A stretch of DNA of 64,000 nt from Trichostrongylus colubriformis (GCA_963978905.1 OZ022258.1:48282591-48346590); one strand, 5' to 3'; shown: positions 1 through 10,186, counted from the stretch's first letter. Notes: a model not told the origin generated them from the letters alone. Numbers and translations: made by a program.

Positions 1-43
1 ACTTCTAATCAGAAGATTGCCGGTTCGACCCCGGCCGTGGGCT
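1..43 (+). tRNA. tRNA-Arg(UCU), array copy cut by window edge
   Basis: Bases 31-73 of the consensus tRNA, including the anticodon loop, T arm and 3' acceptor strand. The 5' half lies outside the window. Confidence 0.9.
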
Positions 44-181
44 TAGTTTTTGCTGTCGCCAAAAAAGAATGTGGATGATGTTATGATGCCTTTGGACATT
101 ACTATTCTCTCTCTGTTTCTCCGATTATTCAGAAAATACCAGGATTATGGAGCAGTGAAGCGGTGTCATTTTCGAGTTGGT

Positions 182-254
182 GCCCGCGTGGCCTAATGGA
201 TAAGGCGTCTGACTTCTAATCAGAAGATTGCCGGTTCGACCCCGGCCGTGGCCT
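182..254 (+). tRNA. tRNA-Arg(UCU), array copy 1
   Basis: G71C breaks one acceptor pair; promoter boxes and T5 intact. Confidence 0.88.
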
Positions 255-392
255 TAGTTTTTGCTGTCGCCAAAAAAGAATGTGGATGATGTTATGATGC
301 CTTTGGACATTACTATTCCCTCTCTGTTTCTCCGATTATTCAGAAAATACCAGGATTATGGAGCAGTGAAGCGGTGTCATTTTCGAGTTGGT

Positions 393-465
393 GCCCGCGT
401 GGCCTAATGGATAAGGCGTCTGACTTCTAATCAGAAGATTGCCGGTTCGACCCCGGCCGTGGGCT
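393..465 (+). tRNA. tRNA-Arg(UCU), array copy 2
   Basis: Consensus body; T5 follows. Confidence 0.95.
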
Positions 466-603
466 TAGTTTTTGCTGTCGCCAAAAAAGAATGTGGATGA
501 TGTTATGATGCCTTTGGACATTACTATTCTCTCTCTGTTTCTCCGATTATTCAGAAAATTCCAGGATTATGGAGCAGTGAAGCGGTGTCATTTTCGAGAT
601 GGT

Positions 604-676
604 GCCCGCGTGGCCTAATGGATAAGGCGTCTGACTTCTAATCAGAAGACTGCCGGTTCGACCCCGGTTCGAGCCT
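604..676 (+). pseudogene. tRNA-Arg(UCU) array copy 3, 3' acceptor strand destroyed
   Basis: The 5' two thirds are consensus, but the 3' strand reads TCGAGCC instead of CGTGGGC, as if the B-box sequence GGTTCGA had been copied a second time. The acceptor stem cannot form. Confidence 0.8.
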
Positions 677-814
677 TAGTTTTTGCTGTCGCCAAAAAAG
701 AATGTGGATGATGTTATGATGCCTTTGGACATTACTATTCTCTCTCTGTTTCTCCGATTATTCAGAAAATACCAGGATTATGGAGCAGTGAAGCGGTGTC
801 ATTTTCGAGTTGGT

Positions 815-887
815 GCCCGCGTGGCCTAATGGATAAGGCGTCTGACTTCTAATCAGAAGATTGCCGGTTCCACCCCGGCCGTGGGCT
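815..887 (+). tRNA. tRNA-Arg(UCU), array copy 4
   Basis: G57C in T loop/B box. Confidence 0.82.
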
Positions 888-1025
888 TAGTTTTTGCTGT
901 CGCCAAAAAAGAATGTGGATGATGTTATGATGCCTTTGGACATCTCCATTCCCTCTCTGTTTCTCCGATTATTCAGAAAATACCACGATTATGGAGCAGT
1001 GAAGCGGTGTCATTTCCGAGGTGGT

Positions 1026-1098
1026 GCCCGCGTGGCCTAATGGATAAGGCGTCTGACTTCTAATCAGAAGATTGCCGGTTCCACCCCGGCCGTGGGCT
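1026..1098 (+). tRNA. tRNA-Arg(UCU), array copy 5
   Basis: G57C in T loop/B box; spacer variants shared with copy 63. Confidence 0.82.
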
Positions 1099-1236
1099 TA
1101 GTTTTTGCCGTCGCCAAAAAAGAATGTGGATGATGTTGTGATGCCTTTGGACATTACTATTCTCTCTCTGTTTCTCCGATTACTCAGAAAATACCAGGAT
1201 CATGGAGCAGTGAAGCGGTGTCAATTTCGAGATGGT

Positions 1237-1309
1237 GCCCGCGTGGCCTAATGGATAAGGCGTCTGACTTCTAATCAGAAGATTGCCGGTTCGACCCCGG
1301 CCGTGGGCT
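1237..1309 (+). tRNA. tRNA-Arg(UCU), array copy 6
   Basis: Consensus body, but only T3 follows, so the unit lacks a normal pol III terminator. Confidence 0.93.
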
Positions 1310-1445
1310 TAGTTTGCTGTCGCCAAAAAAGAATGTGGATGATGTTATGATGCCTTTGGACATTACTATTCTCTCTCTGTTTCTCCGATTATTCAGAAAA
1401 TACCAGGATTATGGAGCAGTGAAGCGGTGTCATTTTCCAGTTGGT

Positions 1446-1518
1446 GCCCGCGTGGCCTAATGGATAAGGCGTCTGACTTCTAATCAGAAGATTGCCGGTT
1501 CGACCCCGGCCGTGGGCT
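1446..1518 (+). tRNA. tRNA-Arg(UCU), array copy 7
   Basis: Consensus body; T5 follows. Confidence 0.95.
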
Positions 1519-1656
1519 TAGTTTTTGCTGTCGCCAAAAAAGAATGTGGATGATGTTATGATGCCTTTGGACATTACTATTCCCTCTCTGTTTCTCCGAT
1601 TACTCAGAAAATACCAGGATCATGGAGCAGTGAAGCGGTGTCATTTTCGAGATGGT

Positions 1657-1729
1657 GCCCGCGTGGCCTAATGGATGAGGCGTCTGACTTCTAATCAGAA
1701 GATTGCCGGTTCGACCCCGGCCGTGGGCT
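1657..1729 (+). tRNA. tRNA-Arg(UCU), array copy 8
   Basis: A21G in the D loop, a position usually conserved as A. Confidence 0.87.
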
Positions 1730-1867
1730 TAGTTTTTGCTGTCGCCAAAAAAGAATGTGGATGATGTTATGATGCCTTTGGACATTACTATTCTCTCTCT
1801 GTTTCTCCGATTATTCAGAAAATACCAGGATTATGGAGCAGTGAAGCGGTGTCATTTTCGAGTTGGT

Positions 1868-1940
1868 GCCCGCGTGGCCTAATGGATAAGGCGTCTGACT
1901 TCTAATCAGAAGATTGCCGGTTCGACCCCGGCCGTGGGCT
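1868..1940 (+). tRNA. tRNA-Arg(UCU), array copy 9
   Basis: Consensus body; T5 follows. Confidence 0.95.
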
Positions 1941-2078
1941 TAGTTTTTGGTGTCGCCAAAAAAGAATGTGGATGATGTTATGATGCCTTTGGACATTACT
2001 ATTCCCTCTCTGTTTCTCCGATTATTCAGAAAATACCAGGACTATGGAGCAGTGAAGCGGTGTCATTTTCGAGATGGT

Positions 2079-2151
2079 GCCCGCGTGGCCTAATGGATAA
2101 GGAGTCTGACTTCTAATCAGAAGATTGCCGGTTCGACCCCGGCCGTGGGCT
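2079..2151 (+). tRNA. tRNA-Arg(UCU), array copy 10
   Basis: C25A breaks the first D-stem pair; followed by a short 50-bp spacer. Confidence 0.87.
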
Positions 2152-2201
2152 TAATTTTTGCTGTCGCCAAAAAGGAATGAGGATGATGATAGAGAGATGG
2201 T

Positions 2202-2274
2202 GCCCGCGTGGTCTAATGGATAAGGAGTCTGACTTCTAATCAGAAGATTGCCGTTTCGACCCCGGCCGTGGGCT
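2202..2274 (+). tRNA. tRNA-Arg(UCU), array copy 11
   Basis: C11T, C25A and G53T; probably weak. Confidence 0.72.
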
Positions 2275-2412
2275 TAGTTTTTGGTGTCGCCAAAAAAGAA
2301 TGTGGATGATGTTATGATGCCTTTGGACATTACTATTCCCTCTCTGTTTCTCCGATTATTCAGAAAATACCAGGATTATGGAGCAGTGAAGCGGTGTCAT
2401 TTTCGAGTTGGT

Positions 2413-2485
2413 GCCCGCGTGGCCTAATGGATAAGGCGTCTGACTTCTAATCAGAAGATTGCCGGTTCGACCCCGGCCGTGGGCT
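2413..2485 (+). tRNA. tRNA-Arg(UCU), array copy 12
   Basis: Consensus body; T5 follows. Confidence 0.95.
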
Positions 2486-2623
2486 TAGTTTTTGCTGTCG
2501 CCAAAAAAGAATGTGGATGATGTTATGATGCCTTTGGACATTACTATTCTCTCTCTGTTTCTCCGATTATTCAGAAAATACCAGGATTATGGAGCAGTGA
2601 AGCGGTGTCATTTTCGAGTTGGT

Positions 2624-2696
2624 GCCCGCGTGGCCTAATGGATAAGGCGTCTGACTTCTAATCAGAAGATTGCCGTTTCGACCCCGGCCGTGGGCT
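2624..2696 (+). tRNA. tRNA-Arg(UCU), array copy 13
   Basis: G53T. Confidence 0.8.
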
Positions 2697-2834
2697 TAGT
2701 TTTTGCTGTCGCCAAAAAAGAATGTGGATGATGTTATGATGCCTTTGGACATTACTATTCTCTCTCTGTTTCTCCGATTATTCAGAAAATACCAGGATTA
2801 TGGAGCAGTGAAGCGGTGTCATTTTCGAGTTGGT

Positions 2835-2907
2835 GCCCGCGTGGCCTAATGGATAAGGCGTCTGACTTCTAATCAGAAGATTGCCGTTTCGACCCCGGCC
2901 GTGGGCT
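2835..2907 (+). tRNA. tRNA-Arg(UCU), array copy 14
   Basis: G53T. Confidence 0.8.
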
Positions 2908-3045
2908 TAGTTTTTGCTGTCGCCAAAAAAGAATGTGGATGATGTTATGATGCCTTTGGACATTACTATTCTCTCTCTGTTTCTCCGATTATTCAGAAAA
3001 TACCAGGATTATGGAGCAGTGAAGCGGTGTTATTTTCGAGTTGGT

Positions 3046-3118
3046 GCCCGCGTGGCCTAATGGATAAGGCGTCTGACTTCTAATCAGAAGATTGCCGGTT
3101 CGACCCCGGCCGTGGCCT
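3046..3118 (+). tRNA. tRNA-Arg(UCU), array copy 15
   Basis: G71C. Confidence 0.87.
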
Positions 3119-3256
3119 TAGTTTTTGCTGTCGCCAAAAAAGAATGTGGATGATGTTATGATGCCTTTGGACATTACTATTCCCTCTCTGTTTCTCCGAT
3201 TATTCAGAAAATACCAGGATTATGGAGCAGTGAAGCGGTGTCATTTTCGAGTTGGT

Positions 3257-3329
3257 GCCCGCGTGGCCTAATGGATAAGGCGTCTGACTTCTAATCAGAA
3301 GATTGCCGGTTCGACCCCGGCCGTGGGCT
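3257..3329 (+). tRNA. tRNA-Arg(UCU), array copy 16
   Basis: Consensus body; T5 follows. Confidence 0.95.
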
Positions 3330-3467
3330 TAGTTTTTGGTGTCGCCAAAAAAGAATGTGGATGATGTTATGATGCCTTTGGACATTACTATTCCCTCTCT
3401 GTTTCTCCGATTATTCAGAAAATACCAGGACTATGGAGCAGTGAAGCGGTGTCATTTTCGAGATGGT

Positions 3468-3540
3468 GCCCGCGTGGCCTAATGGATAAGGAGTCTGACT
3501 TCTAATCAGAAGATTGCCGGTTCGACCCCGGCCGTGGGCT
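3468..3540 (+). tRNA. tRNA-Arg(UCU), array copy 17
   Basis: C25A; short spacer follows. Confidence 0.87.
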
Positions 3541-3590
3541 TAATTTTTGCTGTCGCCAAAAAGGAATGAGGATGATGATAGAGAGATGGT

Positions 3591-3663
3591 GCCCGCGTGG
3601 TCTAATGGATAAGGAGTCTGACTTCTAATCAGAAGATTGCCGTTTCGACCCCGGCCGTGGGCT
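3591..3663 (+). tRNA. tRNA-Arg(UCU), array copy 18
   Basis: C11T, C25A, G53T. Confidence 0.72.
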
Positions 3664-3801
3664 TAGTTTTTGGTGTCGCCAAAAAAGAATGTGGATGATG
3701 TTATGATGCCTTTGGACATTACTATTCCCTCTCTGTTTCTCCGATTATTCAGAAAATACCAGGATTATGGAGCAGTGAAGCGGTGTCATTTTCGAGTTGG
3801 T

Positions 3802-3874
3802 GCCCGCGTGGCCTAATGGATAAGGCGTCTGACTTCTAATCAGAAGATTGCCGGTTCGACCCCGGCCGTGGGCT
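3802..3874 (+). tRNA. tRNA-Arg(UCU), array copy 19
   Basis: Consensus body; T5 follows. Confidence 0.95.
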
Positions 3875-4012
3875 TAGTTTTTGCTGTCGCCAAAAAAGAA
3901 TGTGGATGATGTTATGATGCCTTTGGACATTACTATTCTCTCTCTGTTTCTCCGATTATTCAGAAAATACCAGGATTATGGAGCAGTGAAGCGGTGTCAT
4001 TTTCGAGTTGGT

Positions 4013-4085
4013 GCCCGCGTGGCCTAATGGATAAGGCGTCTGACTTCTAATCAGAAGATTGCCGTTTCGACCCCGGCCGTGGGCT
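4013..4085 (+). tRNA. tRNA-Arg(UCU), array copy 20
   Basis: G53T. Confidence 0.8.
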
Positions 4086-4223
4086 TAGTTTTTGCTGTCG
4101 CCAAAAAAGAATGTGGATGATGTTATGATGCCTTTGGACATTACTATTCTCTCTCTGTTTCTCCGATTATTCAGAAAATACCAGGATTATGGAGCAGTGA
4201 AGCGGTGTCATTTTCGAGTTGGT

Positions 4224-4296
4224 GCCCGCGTGGCCTAATGGATAAGGCGTCTGACTTCTAATCAGAAGATTGCCGTTTCGACCCCGGCCGTGGGCT
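4224..4296 (+). tRNA. tRNA-Arg(UCU), array copy 21
   Basis: G53T. Confidence 0.8.
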
Positions 4297-4434
4297 TAGT
4301 TTTTGCTGTCGCCAAAAAAGAATGTGGATGATGTTATGATGCCTTTGGACATTACTATTCTCTCTCTGTTTCTCCGATTATTCAGAAAATACCAGGATTA
4401 TGGAGCAGTGAAGCGGTGTTATTTTCGAGTTGGT

Positions 4435-4507
4435 GCCCGCGTGGCCTAATGGATAAGGCGTCTGACTTCTAATCAGAAGATTGCCGGTTCGACCCCGGCC
4501 GTGGCCT
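4435..4507 (+). tRNA. tRNA-Arg(UCU), array copy 22
   Basis: G71C. Confidence 0.87.
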
Positions 4508-4645
4508 TAGTTTTTGCTGTCGCCAAAAAAGAATGTGGATGATGTTATGATGCCTTTGGACATTACTATTCCCTCTCTGTTTCTCCGATTATTCAGAAAA
4601 TACCAGGATTATGGAGCAGTGAAGCGGTGTCATTTTCGAGTTGGT

Positions 4646-4718
4646 GCCCGCGTGGCCTAATGGATAAGGCGTCTGACTTCTAATCAGAAGATTGCCGGTT
4701 CGACCCCGGCCGTGGGCT
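4646..4718 (+). tRNA. tRNA-Arg(UCU), array copy 23
   Basis: Consensus body; T5 follows. Confidence 0.95.
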
Positions 4719-4856
4719 TAGTTTTTGCTGTCGCCAAAAAAGAATGTGGATGATGTTATGATGCCTTTGGACATTTCCATTCCCTCTCTGTTTCTCCGAT
4801 TATTCAGAAAATACCACGATTATGGAGCAGTGAAGCGGTGTCATTTTCGAGTTGGT

Positions 4857-4929
4857 GCCCGCGTGGCCTAATGGATAAGGCGTCTGACTTCTAATCAGAA
4901 GATTGCCGGTTCGACCCCGGCCGTGGGCT
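4857..4929 (+). tRNA. tRNA-Arg(UCU), array copy 24
   Basis: Consensus body; T5 follows. Confidence 0.95.
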
Positions 4930-5067
4930 TAGTTTTTGCTGTCGCCAAAAAAGAATGTGGATGATGTTATGATGCCTTTGGACATCTCCATTCCCTCTCT
5001 GTTTCTCCGATTATTCAGAAAATACCACGATTATGGAGCAGTGAAGCGGTGTCATTTTCGAGTTGGT

Positions 5068-5140
5068 GCCCGCGTGGCCTAATGGATAAGGCGTCTGACT
5101 TCTAATCAGAAGATTGCCGGTTCGACCCCGGCCGTGGGCT
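5068..5140 (+). tRNA. tRNA-Arg(UCU), array copy 25
   Basis: Consensus body; T5 follows. Confidence 0.95.
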
Positions 5141-5278
5141 TAGTTTTTGCTGTCGCCAAAAAAGAATGTGGATGATGTTATGATGCCTTTGGACATCTCC
5201 ATTCCCTCTCTGTTTCTCCGATTATTCAGAAAATACCACGATTATGGAGCAGTGAAGCGGTGTCATTTCCGAGGTGGT

Positions 5279-5351
5279 GCCCGCGTGGCCTAATGGATGA
5301 GGCGTCTGACTTCTAATCAGAAGATTGCCGGTTCGACCCCGGCCGTGGGCT
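5279..5351 (+). tRNA. tRNA-Arg(UCU), array copy 26
   Basis: A21G. Confidence 0.87.
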
Positions 5352-5489
5352 TAGTTTTTGCTGTCGCCAAAAAAGAATGTGGATGATGTTATGATGCCTT
5401 TGGACATCTCCATTCCCTCTCTGTTTCTCCGATTATTCAGAAAATACCACGATTATGGAGCAGTGAAGCGGTGTCATTTCCGAGTTGGT

Positions 5490-5562
5490 GCCCGCGTGGC
5501 CTAATGGATAAGGCGTCTGACTTCTAATCAGAAGATTGCCGTTTCGACCCCGGCCGTGGGCT
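5490..5562 (+). tRNA. tRNA-Arg(UCU), array copy 27
   Basis: G53T. Confidence 0.8.
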
Positions 5563-5700
5563 TAGTTTTTACTGTCGCCAAAAAAGAATGTGGATGATGT
5601 TATGATGCCTTTGGACATTACTATTCTCTCTCTGTTTCTCCGATTATTCAGAAAATACCACGATTATGGAGCAGTGAAGCGGTGTCATTTTCGAGTTGGT

Positions 5701-5773
5701 GCCCGCGTGGCCTAATGGATAAGGAGTCTGACTTCTAATCAGAAGATTGCCGGTTCGACCCCGGCCGTGGGCT
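5701..5773 (+). tRNA. tRNA-Arg(UCU), array copy 28
   Basis: C25A; short spacer follows. Confidence 0.87.
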
Positions 5774-5823
5774 TAATTTTTGCTGTCGCCAAAAAGGAAT
5801 GAGGATGATGATAGAGAGATGGT

Positions 5824-5896
5824 GCCCGCGTGGTCTAATGGATAAGGCGTCTGACTTCTAATCAGAAGATTGCCGTTTCGACCCCGGCCGTGGGCT
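5824..5896 (+). tRNA. tRNA-Arg(UCU), array copy 29
   Basis: C11T and G53T. Confidence 0.76.
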
Positions 5897-6034
5897 TAGT
5901 TTTTACTGTCGCCAAAAAAGAATGTGGATGATGTTATGATGCCTTTGGACATTACTATTCTCTCTCTGTTTCTCCGATTATTCAGAAAATACCACGATTA
6001 TGGAGCAGTGAAGCGGTGTCATTTTCGAGTTGGT

Positions 6035-6107
6035 GCCCGCGTGGCCTAATGGATAAGGAGTCTGACTTCTAATCAGAAGATTGCCGGTTCGACCCCGGCC
6101 GTGGGCT
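6035..6107 (+). tRNA. tRNA-Arg(UCU), array copy 30
   Basis: C25A; short spacer follows. Confidence 0.87.
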
Positions 6108-6157
6108 TAATTTTTGCTGTCGCCAAAAAGGAATGAGGATGATGATAGAGAGATGGT

Positions 6158-6230
6158 GCCCGCGTGGTCTAATGGATAAGGAGTCTGACTTCTAATCAGA
6201 AGATTGCCGGTTCGACCCCGGCCGTGGGCT
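6158..6230 (+). tRNA. tRNA-Arg(UCU), array copy 31
   Basis: C11T and C25A; B box intact. Confidence 0.82.
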
Positions 6231-6368
6231 TAGTTTTTGCTGTCGCCAAAAAAGAATGTGGATGATGTTATGATGCCTTTGGACATTACTATTCTCTCTC
6301 TGTTTCTCCGATTATTCAGAAAATACCAGGATTATGGAGCAGTGAAGCGGTGTTATTTTCGAGTTGGT

Positions 6369-6441
6369 GCCCGCGTGGCCTAATGGATAAGGCGTCTGAC
6401 TTCTAATCAGAAGATTGCCGGTTCGACCCCGGCCGTGGGCT
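6369..6441 (+). tRNA. tRNA-Arg(UCU), array copy 32
   Basis: Consensus body; T5 follows. Confidence 0.95.
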
Positions 6442-6579
6442 TAGTTTTTGGTGTCGCCAAAAAAGAATGTGGATGATGTTATGATGCCTTTGGACATTAC
6501 TATTCCCTCTCTGTTTCTCCGATTATTCAGAAAATACCAGGACTATGGAGCAGTGAAGCGGTGTCATTTTCGAGATGGT

Positions 6580-6652
6580 GCCCGCGTGGCCTAATGGATA
6601 AGGAGTCTGACTTCTAATCAGAAGATTGCCGGTTCGACCCCGGCCGTGGCCT
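6580..6652 (+). tRNA. tRNA-Arg(UCU), array copy 33 (recombinant)
   Basis: C25A and G71C together. The 5' half matches copy 44 and the 3' half matches copy 22, so a crossover point probably lies inside the gene. Confidence 0.84.
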
Positions 6653-6790
6653 TAGTTTTTGCTGTCGCCAAAAAAGAATGTGGATGATGTTATGATGCCT
6701 TTGGACATTACTATTCCCTCTCTGTTTCTCCGATTATTCAGAAAATACCAGGATTATGGAGCAGTGAAGCGGTGTCATTTTCGAGTTGGT

Positions 6791-6863
6791 GCCCGCGTGG
6801 CCTAATGGATAAGGCGTCTGACTTCTAATCAGAAGATTGCCGGTTCGACCCCGGCCGTGGGCT
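6791..6863 (+). tRNA. tRNA-Arg(UCU), array copy 34
   Basis: Consensus body; T5 follows. Confidence 0.95.
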
Positions 6864-7001
6864 TAGTTTTTGCTGTCGCCAAAAAAGAATGTGGATGATG
6901 TTATGATGCCTTTGGACATTTCCATTCCCTCTCTGTTTCTCCGATTATTCAGAAAATACCACGATTATGGAGCAGTGAAGCGGTGTCATTTTCGAGTTGG
7001 T

Positions 7002-7074
7002 GCCCGCGTGGCCTAATGGATAAGGCGTCTGACTTCTAATCAGAAGATTGCCGGTTCGACCCCGGCCGTGGGCT
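7002..7074 (+). tRNA. tRNA-Arg(UCU), array copy 35
   Basis: Consensus body; T5 follows. Confidence 0.95.
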
Positions 7075-7212
7075 TAGTTTTTGCTGTCGCCAAAAAAGAA
7101 TGTGGATGATGTTATGATGCCTTTGGACATCTCCATTCCCTCTCTGTTTCTCCGATTATTCAGAAAATACCACGATTATGGAGCAGTGAAGCGGTGTCAT
7201 TTTCGAGTTGGT

Positions 7213-7285
7213 GCCCGCGTGGCCTAATGGATAAGGCGTCTGACTTCTAATCAGAAGATTGCCGGTTCGACCCCGGCCGTGGGCT
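7213..7285 (+). tRNA. tRNA-Arg(UCU), array copy 36
   Basis: Consensus body; T5 follows. Confidence 0.95.
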
Positions 7286-7423
7286 TAGTTTTTGCTGTCG
7301 CCAAAAAAGAATGTGGATGATGTTATGATGCCTTTGGACATCTCCATTCCCTCTCTGTTTCTCCGATTATTCAGAAAATACCACGATTATGGAGCAGTGA
7401 AGCGGTGTCATTTCCGAGGTGGT

Positions 7424-7496
7424 GCCCGCGTGGCCTAATGGATAAGGCGTCTGACTTCTAATCAGAAGATTGCCGGTTCGACCCCGGCCGTGGGCT
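7424..7496 (+). tRNA. tRNA-Arg(UCU), array copy 37
   Basis: Consensus body; T5 follows. Differs from its block partner copy 26 at base 21. Confidence 0.95.
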
Positions 7497-7634
7497 TAGT
7501 TTTTGCTGTCGCCAAAAAAGAATGTGGATGATGTTATGATGCCTTTGGACATCTCCATTCCCTCTCTGTTTCTCCGATTATTCAGAAAATACCACGATTA
7601 TGGAGCAGTGAAGCGGTGTCATTTCCGAGTTGGT

Positions 7635-7707
7635 GCCCGCGTGGCCTAATGGATAAGGCGTCTGACTTCTAATCAGAAGATTGCCGTTTCGACCCCGGCC
7701 GTGGGCT
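7635..7707 (+). tRNA. tRNA-Arg(UCU), array copy 38
   Basis: G53T. Confidence 0.8.
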
Positions 7708-7845
7708 TAGTTTTTACTGTCGCCAAAAAAGAATGTGGATGATGTTATGATGCCTTTGGACATTACTATTCTCTCTCTGTTTCTCCGATTATTCAGAAAA
7801 TACCACGATTATGGAGCAGTGAAGCGGTGTCATTTTCGAGTTGGT

Positions 7846-7918
7846 GCCCGCGTGGCCTAATGGATAAGGAGTCTGACTTCTAATCAGAAGATTGCCGGTT
7901 CGACCCCGGCCGTGGGCT
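7846..7918 (+). tRNA. tRNA-Arg(UCU), array copy 39
   Basis: C25A; short spacer follows. Confidence 0.87.
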
Positions 7919-7968
7919 TAATTTTTGCTGTCGCCAAAAAGGAATGAGGATGATGATAGAGAGATGGT

Positions 7969-8041
7969 GCCCGCGTGGTCTAATGGATAAGGCGTCTGAC
8001 TTCTAATCAGAAGATTGCCGTTTCGACCCCGGCCGTGGGCT
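7969..8041 (+). tRNA. tRNA-Arg(UCU), array copy 40
   Basis: C11T and G53T. Confidence 0.76.
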
Positions 8042-8179
8042 TAGTTTTTACTGTCGCCAAAAAAGAATGTGGATGATGTTATGATGCCTTTGGACATTAC
8101 TATTCTCTCTCTGTTTCTCCGATTATTCAGAAAATACCACGATTATGGAGCAGTGAAGCGGTGTCATTTTCGAGTTGGT

Positions 8180-8252
8180 GCCCGCGTGGCCTAATGGATA
8201 AGGAGTCTGACTTCTAATCAGAAGATTGCCGGTTCGACCCCGGCCGTGGGCT
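8180..8252 (+). tRNA. tRNA-Arg(UCU), array copy 41
   Basis: C25A; short spacer follows. Confidence 0.87.
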
Positions 8253-8302
8253 TAATTTTTGCTGTCGCCAAAAAGGAATGAGGATGATGATAGAGAGATG
8301 GT

Positions 8303-8375
8303 GCCCGCGTGGTCTAATGGATAAGGAGTCTGACTTCTAATCAGAAGATTGCCGGTTCGACCCCGGCCGTGGGCT
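8303..8375 (+). tRNA. tRNA-Arg(UCU), array copy 42
   Basis: C11T and C25A; B box intact. Confidence 0.82.
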
Positions 8376-8513
8376 TAGTTTTTGCTGTCGCCAAAAAAGA
8401 ATGTGGATGATGTTATGATGCCTTTGGACATTACTATTCTCTCTCTGTTTCTCCGATTATTCAGAAAATACCAGGATTATGGAGCAGTGAAGCGGTGTTA
8501 TTTTCGAGTTGGT

Positions 8514-8586
8514 GCCCGCGTGGCCTAATGGATAAGGCGTCTGACTTCTAATCAGAAGATTGCCGGTTCGACCCCGGCCGTGGGCT
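8514..8586 (+). tRNA. tRNA-Arg(UCU), array copy 43
   Basis: Consensus body; T5 follows. Confidence 0.95.
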
Positions 8587-8724
8587 TAGTTTTTGGTGTC
8601 GCCAAAAAAGAATGTGGATGATGTTATGATGCCTTTGGACATTACTATTCCCTCTCTGTTTCTCCGATTATTCAGAAAATACCAGGACTATGGAGCAGTG
8701 AAGCGGTGTCATTTTCGAGATGGT

Positions 8725-8797
8725 GCCCGCGTGGCCTAATGGATAAGGAGTCTGACTTCTAATCAGAAGATTGCCGGTTCGACCCCGGCCGTGGGCT
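8725..8797 (+). tRNA. tRNA-Arg(UCU), array copy 44
   Basis: C25A; short spacer follows. Confidence 0.87.
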
Positions 8798-8847
8798 TAA
8801 TTTTTGCTGTCGCCAAAAAGGAATGAGGATGATGATAGAGAGATGGT

Positions 8848-8920
8848 GCCCGCGTGGTCTAATGGATAAGGAGTCTGACTTCTAATCAGAAGATTGCCGT
8901 TTCGACCCCGGCCGTGGGCT
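8848..8920 (+). tRNA. tRNA-Arg(UCU), array copy 45
   Basis: C11T, C25A, G53T. Confidence 0.72.
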
Positions 8921-9058
8921 TAGTTTTTGGTGTCGCCAAAAAAGAATGTGGATGATGTTATGATGCCTTTGGACATTACTATTCCCTCTCTGTTTCTCCG
9001 ATTATTCAGAAAATACCAGGATTATGGAGCAGTGAAGCGGTGTCATTTTCGAGTTGGT

Positions 9059-9131
9059 GCCCGCGTGGCCTAATGGATAAGGCGTCTGACTTCTAATCAG
9101 AAGATTGCCGGTTCGACCCCGGCCGTGGGCT
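9059..9131 (+). tRNA. tRNA-Arg(UCU), array copy 46
   Basis: Consensus body; T5 follows. Confidence 0.95.
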
Positions 9132-9269
9132 TAGTTTTTGCTGTCGCCAAAAAAGAATGTGGATGATGTTATGATGCCTTTGGACATTACTATTCTCTCT
9201 CTGTTTCTCCGATTATTCAGAAAATACCAGGATTATGGAGCAGTGAAGCGGTGTCATTTTCGAGTTGGT

Positions 9270-9342
9270 GCCCGCGTGGCCTAATGGATAAGGCGTCTGA
9301 CTTCTAATCAGAAGATTGCCGTTTCGACCCCGGCCGTGGGCT
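9270..9342 (+). tRNA. tRNA-Arg(UCU), array copy 47
   Basis: G53T. Confidence 0.8.
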
Positions 9343-9480
9343 TAGTTTTTGCTGTCGCCAAAAAAGAATGTGGATGATGTTATGATGCCTTTGGACATTA
9401 CTATTCTCTCTCTGTTTCTCCGATTATTCAGAAAATACCAGGATTATGGAGCAGTGAAGCGGTGTTATTTTCGAGTTGGT

Positions 9481-9553
9481 GCCCGCGTGGTCTAATGGAT
9501 AAGGAGTCTGACTTCTAATCAGAAGATTGCCGTTTCGACCCCGGCCGTGGGCT
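9481..9553 (+). tRNA. tRNA-Arg(UCU), array copy 48
   Basis: C11T, C25A, G53T: a short-unit type body preceded by a long spacer. Confidence 0.72.
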
Positions 9554-9691
9554 TAGTTTTTGGTGTCGACAAAAAAGAATGTGGATGATGTTATGATGCC
9601 TTTGGACATTACTATTCCCTCTCTGTTTCTCCGATTATTCAGAAAATACCAGGATTATGGAGCAGTGAAGCGGTGTCATTTTCCAGTTGGT

Positions 9692-9764
9692 GCCCGCGTG
9701 GCCTAATGGATAAGGCGTCTGACTTCTAATCAGAAGATTGCCGGTTCGACCCCGGCCGTGGGCT
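9692..9764 (+). tRNA. tRNA-Arg(UCU), array copy 49
   Basis: Consensus body; T5 follows. Confidence 0.95.
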
Positions 9765-9902
9765 TAGTTTTTGCTGTCGCCAAAAAAGAATGTGGATGAT
9801 GTTATGATGCCTTTGGACATTACTATTCCCTCTCTGTTTCTCCGATTACTCAGAAAATACCAGGATCATGGAGCAGTGAAGCGGTGTCATTTTCGAGATG
9901 GT

Positions 9903-9975
9903 GCCCGCGTGGCCTAATGGATGAGGCGTCTGACTTCTAATCAGAAGATTGCCGGTTCGACCCCGGCCGTGGGCT
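9903..9975 (+). tRNA. tRNA-Arg(UCU), array copy 50
   Basis: A21G. Confidence 0.87.
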
Positions 9976-10113
9976 TAGTTTTTGCTGTCGCCAAAAAAGA
10001 ATGTGGATGATGTTATGATGCCTTTGGACATTACTATTCTCTCTCTGTTTCTCCGATTATTCAGAAAATACCAGGATTATGGAGCAGTGAAGCGGTGTCA
10101 TTTTCCAGTTGGT

Positions 10114-10186
10114 GCCCGCGTGGCCTAATGGATAAGGCGTCTGACTTCTAATCAGAAGATTGCCGGTTCGACCCCGGCCGTGGGCT
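10114..10186 (+). tRNA. tRNA-Arg(UCU), array copy 51
   Basis: Consensus body; T5 follows. Confidence 0.95.

Larger units (their letters stand above)
2079..4856 (+). repeat. Two 1389-bp higher-order blocks of 7 tRNA units
   Basis: Copies 10-16 and 17-23 share the same order of variants: C25A, a short spacer, C11T/C25A/G53T, consensus, G53T twice, G71C, consensus. This is a tandem duplication of a 7-unit block (six 211-bp intervals and one of 123 bp). Confidence 0.85.
4435..8797 (+). repeat. Two 2145-bp higher-order blocks of 11 tRNA units
   Basis: Copies 22/23 to 33 line up one to one with copies 33/34 to 44, including four short intervals and spacer markers CATTTCCATT and CATCTCCATT. The join between blocks lies inside copy 33. 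Confidence 0.85.

Noticed and set aside
180..254. tRNA beginning at GGTGCCCG two bases earlier
   Set aside because: That register leaves acceptor mismatches; starting at GCCCGCG pairs all seven bases (one as G:U) and gives exactly 73 nt.
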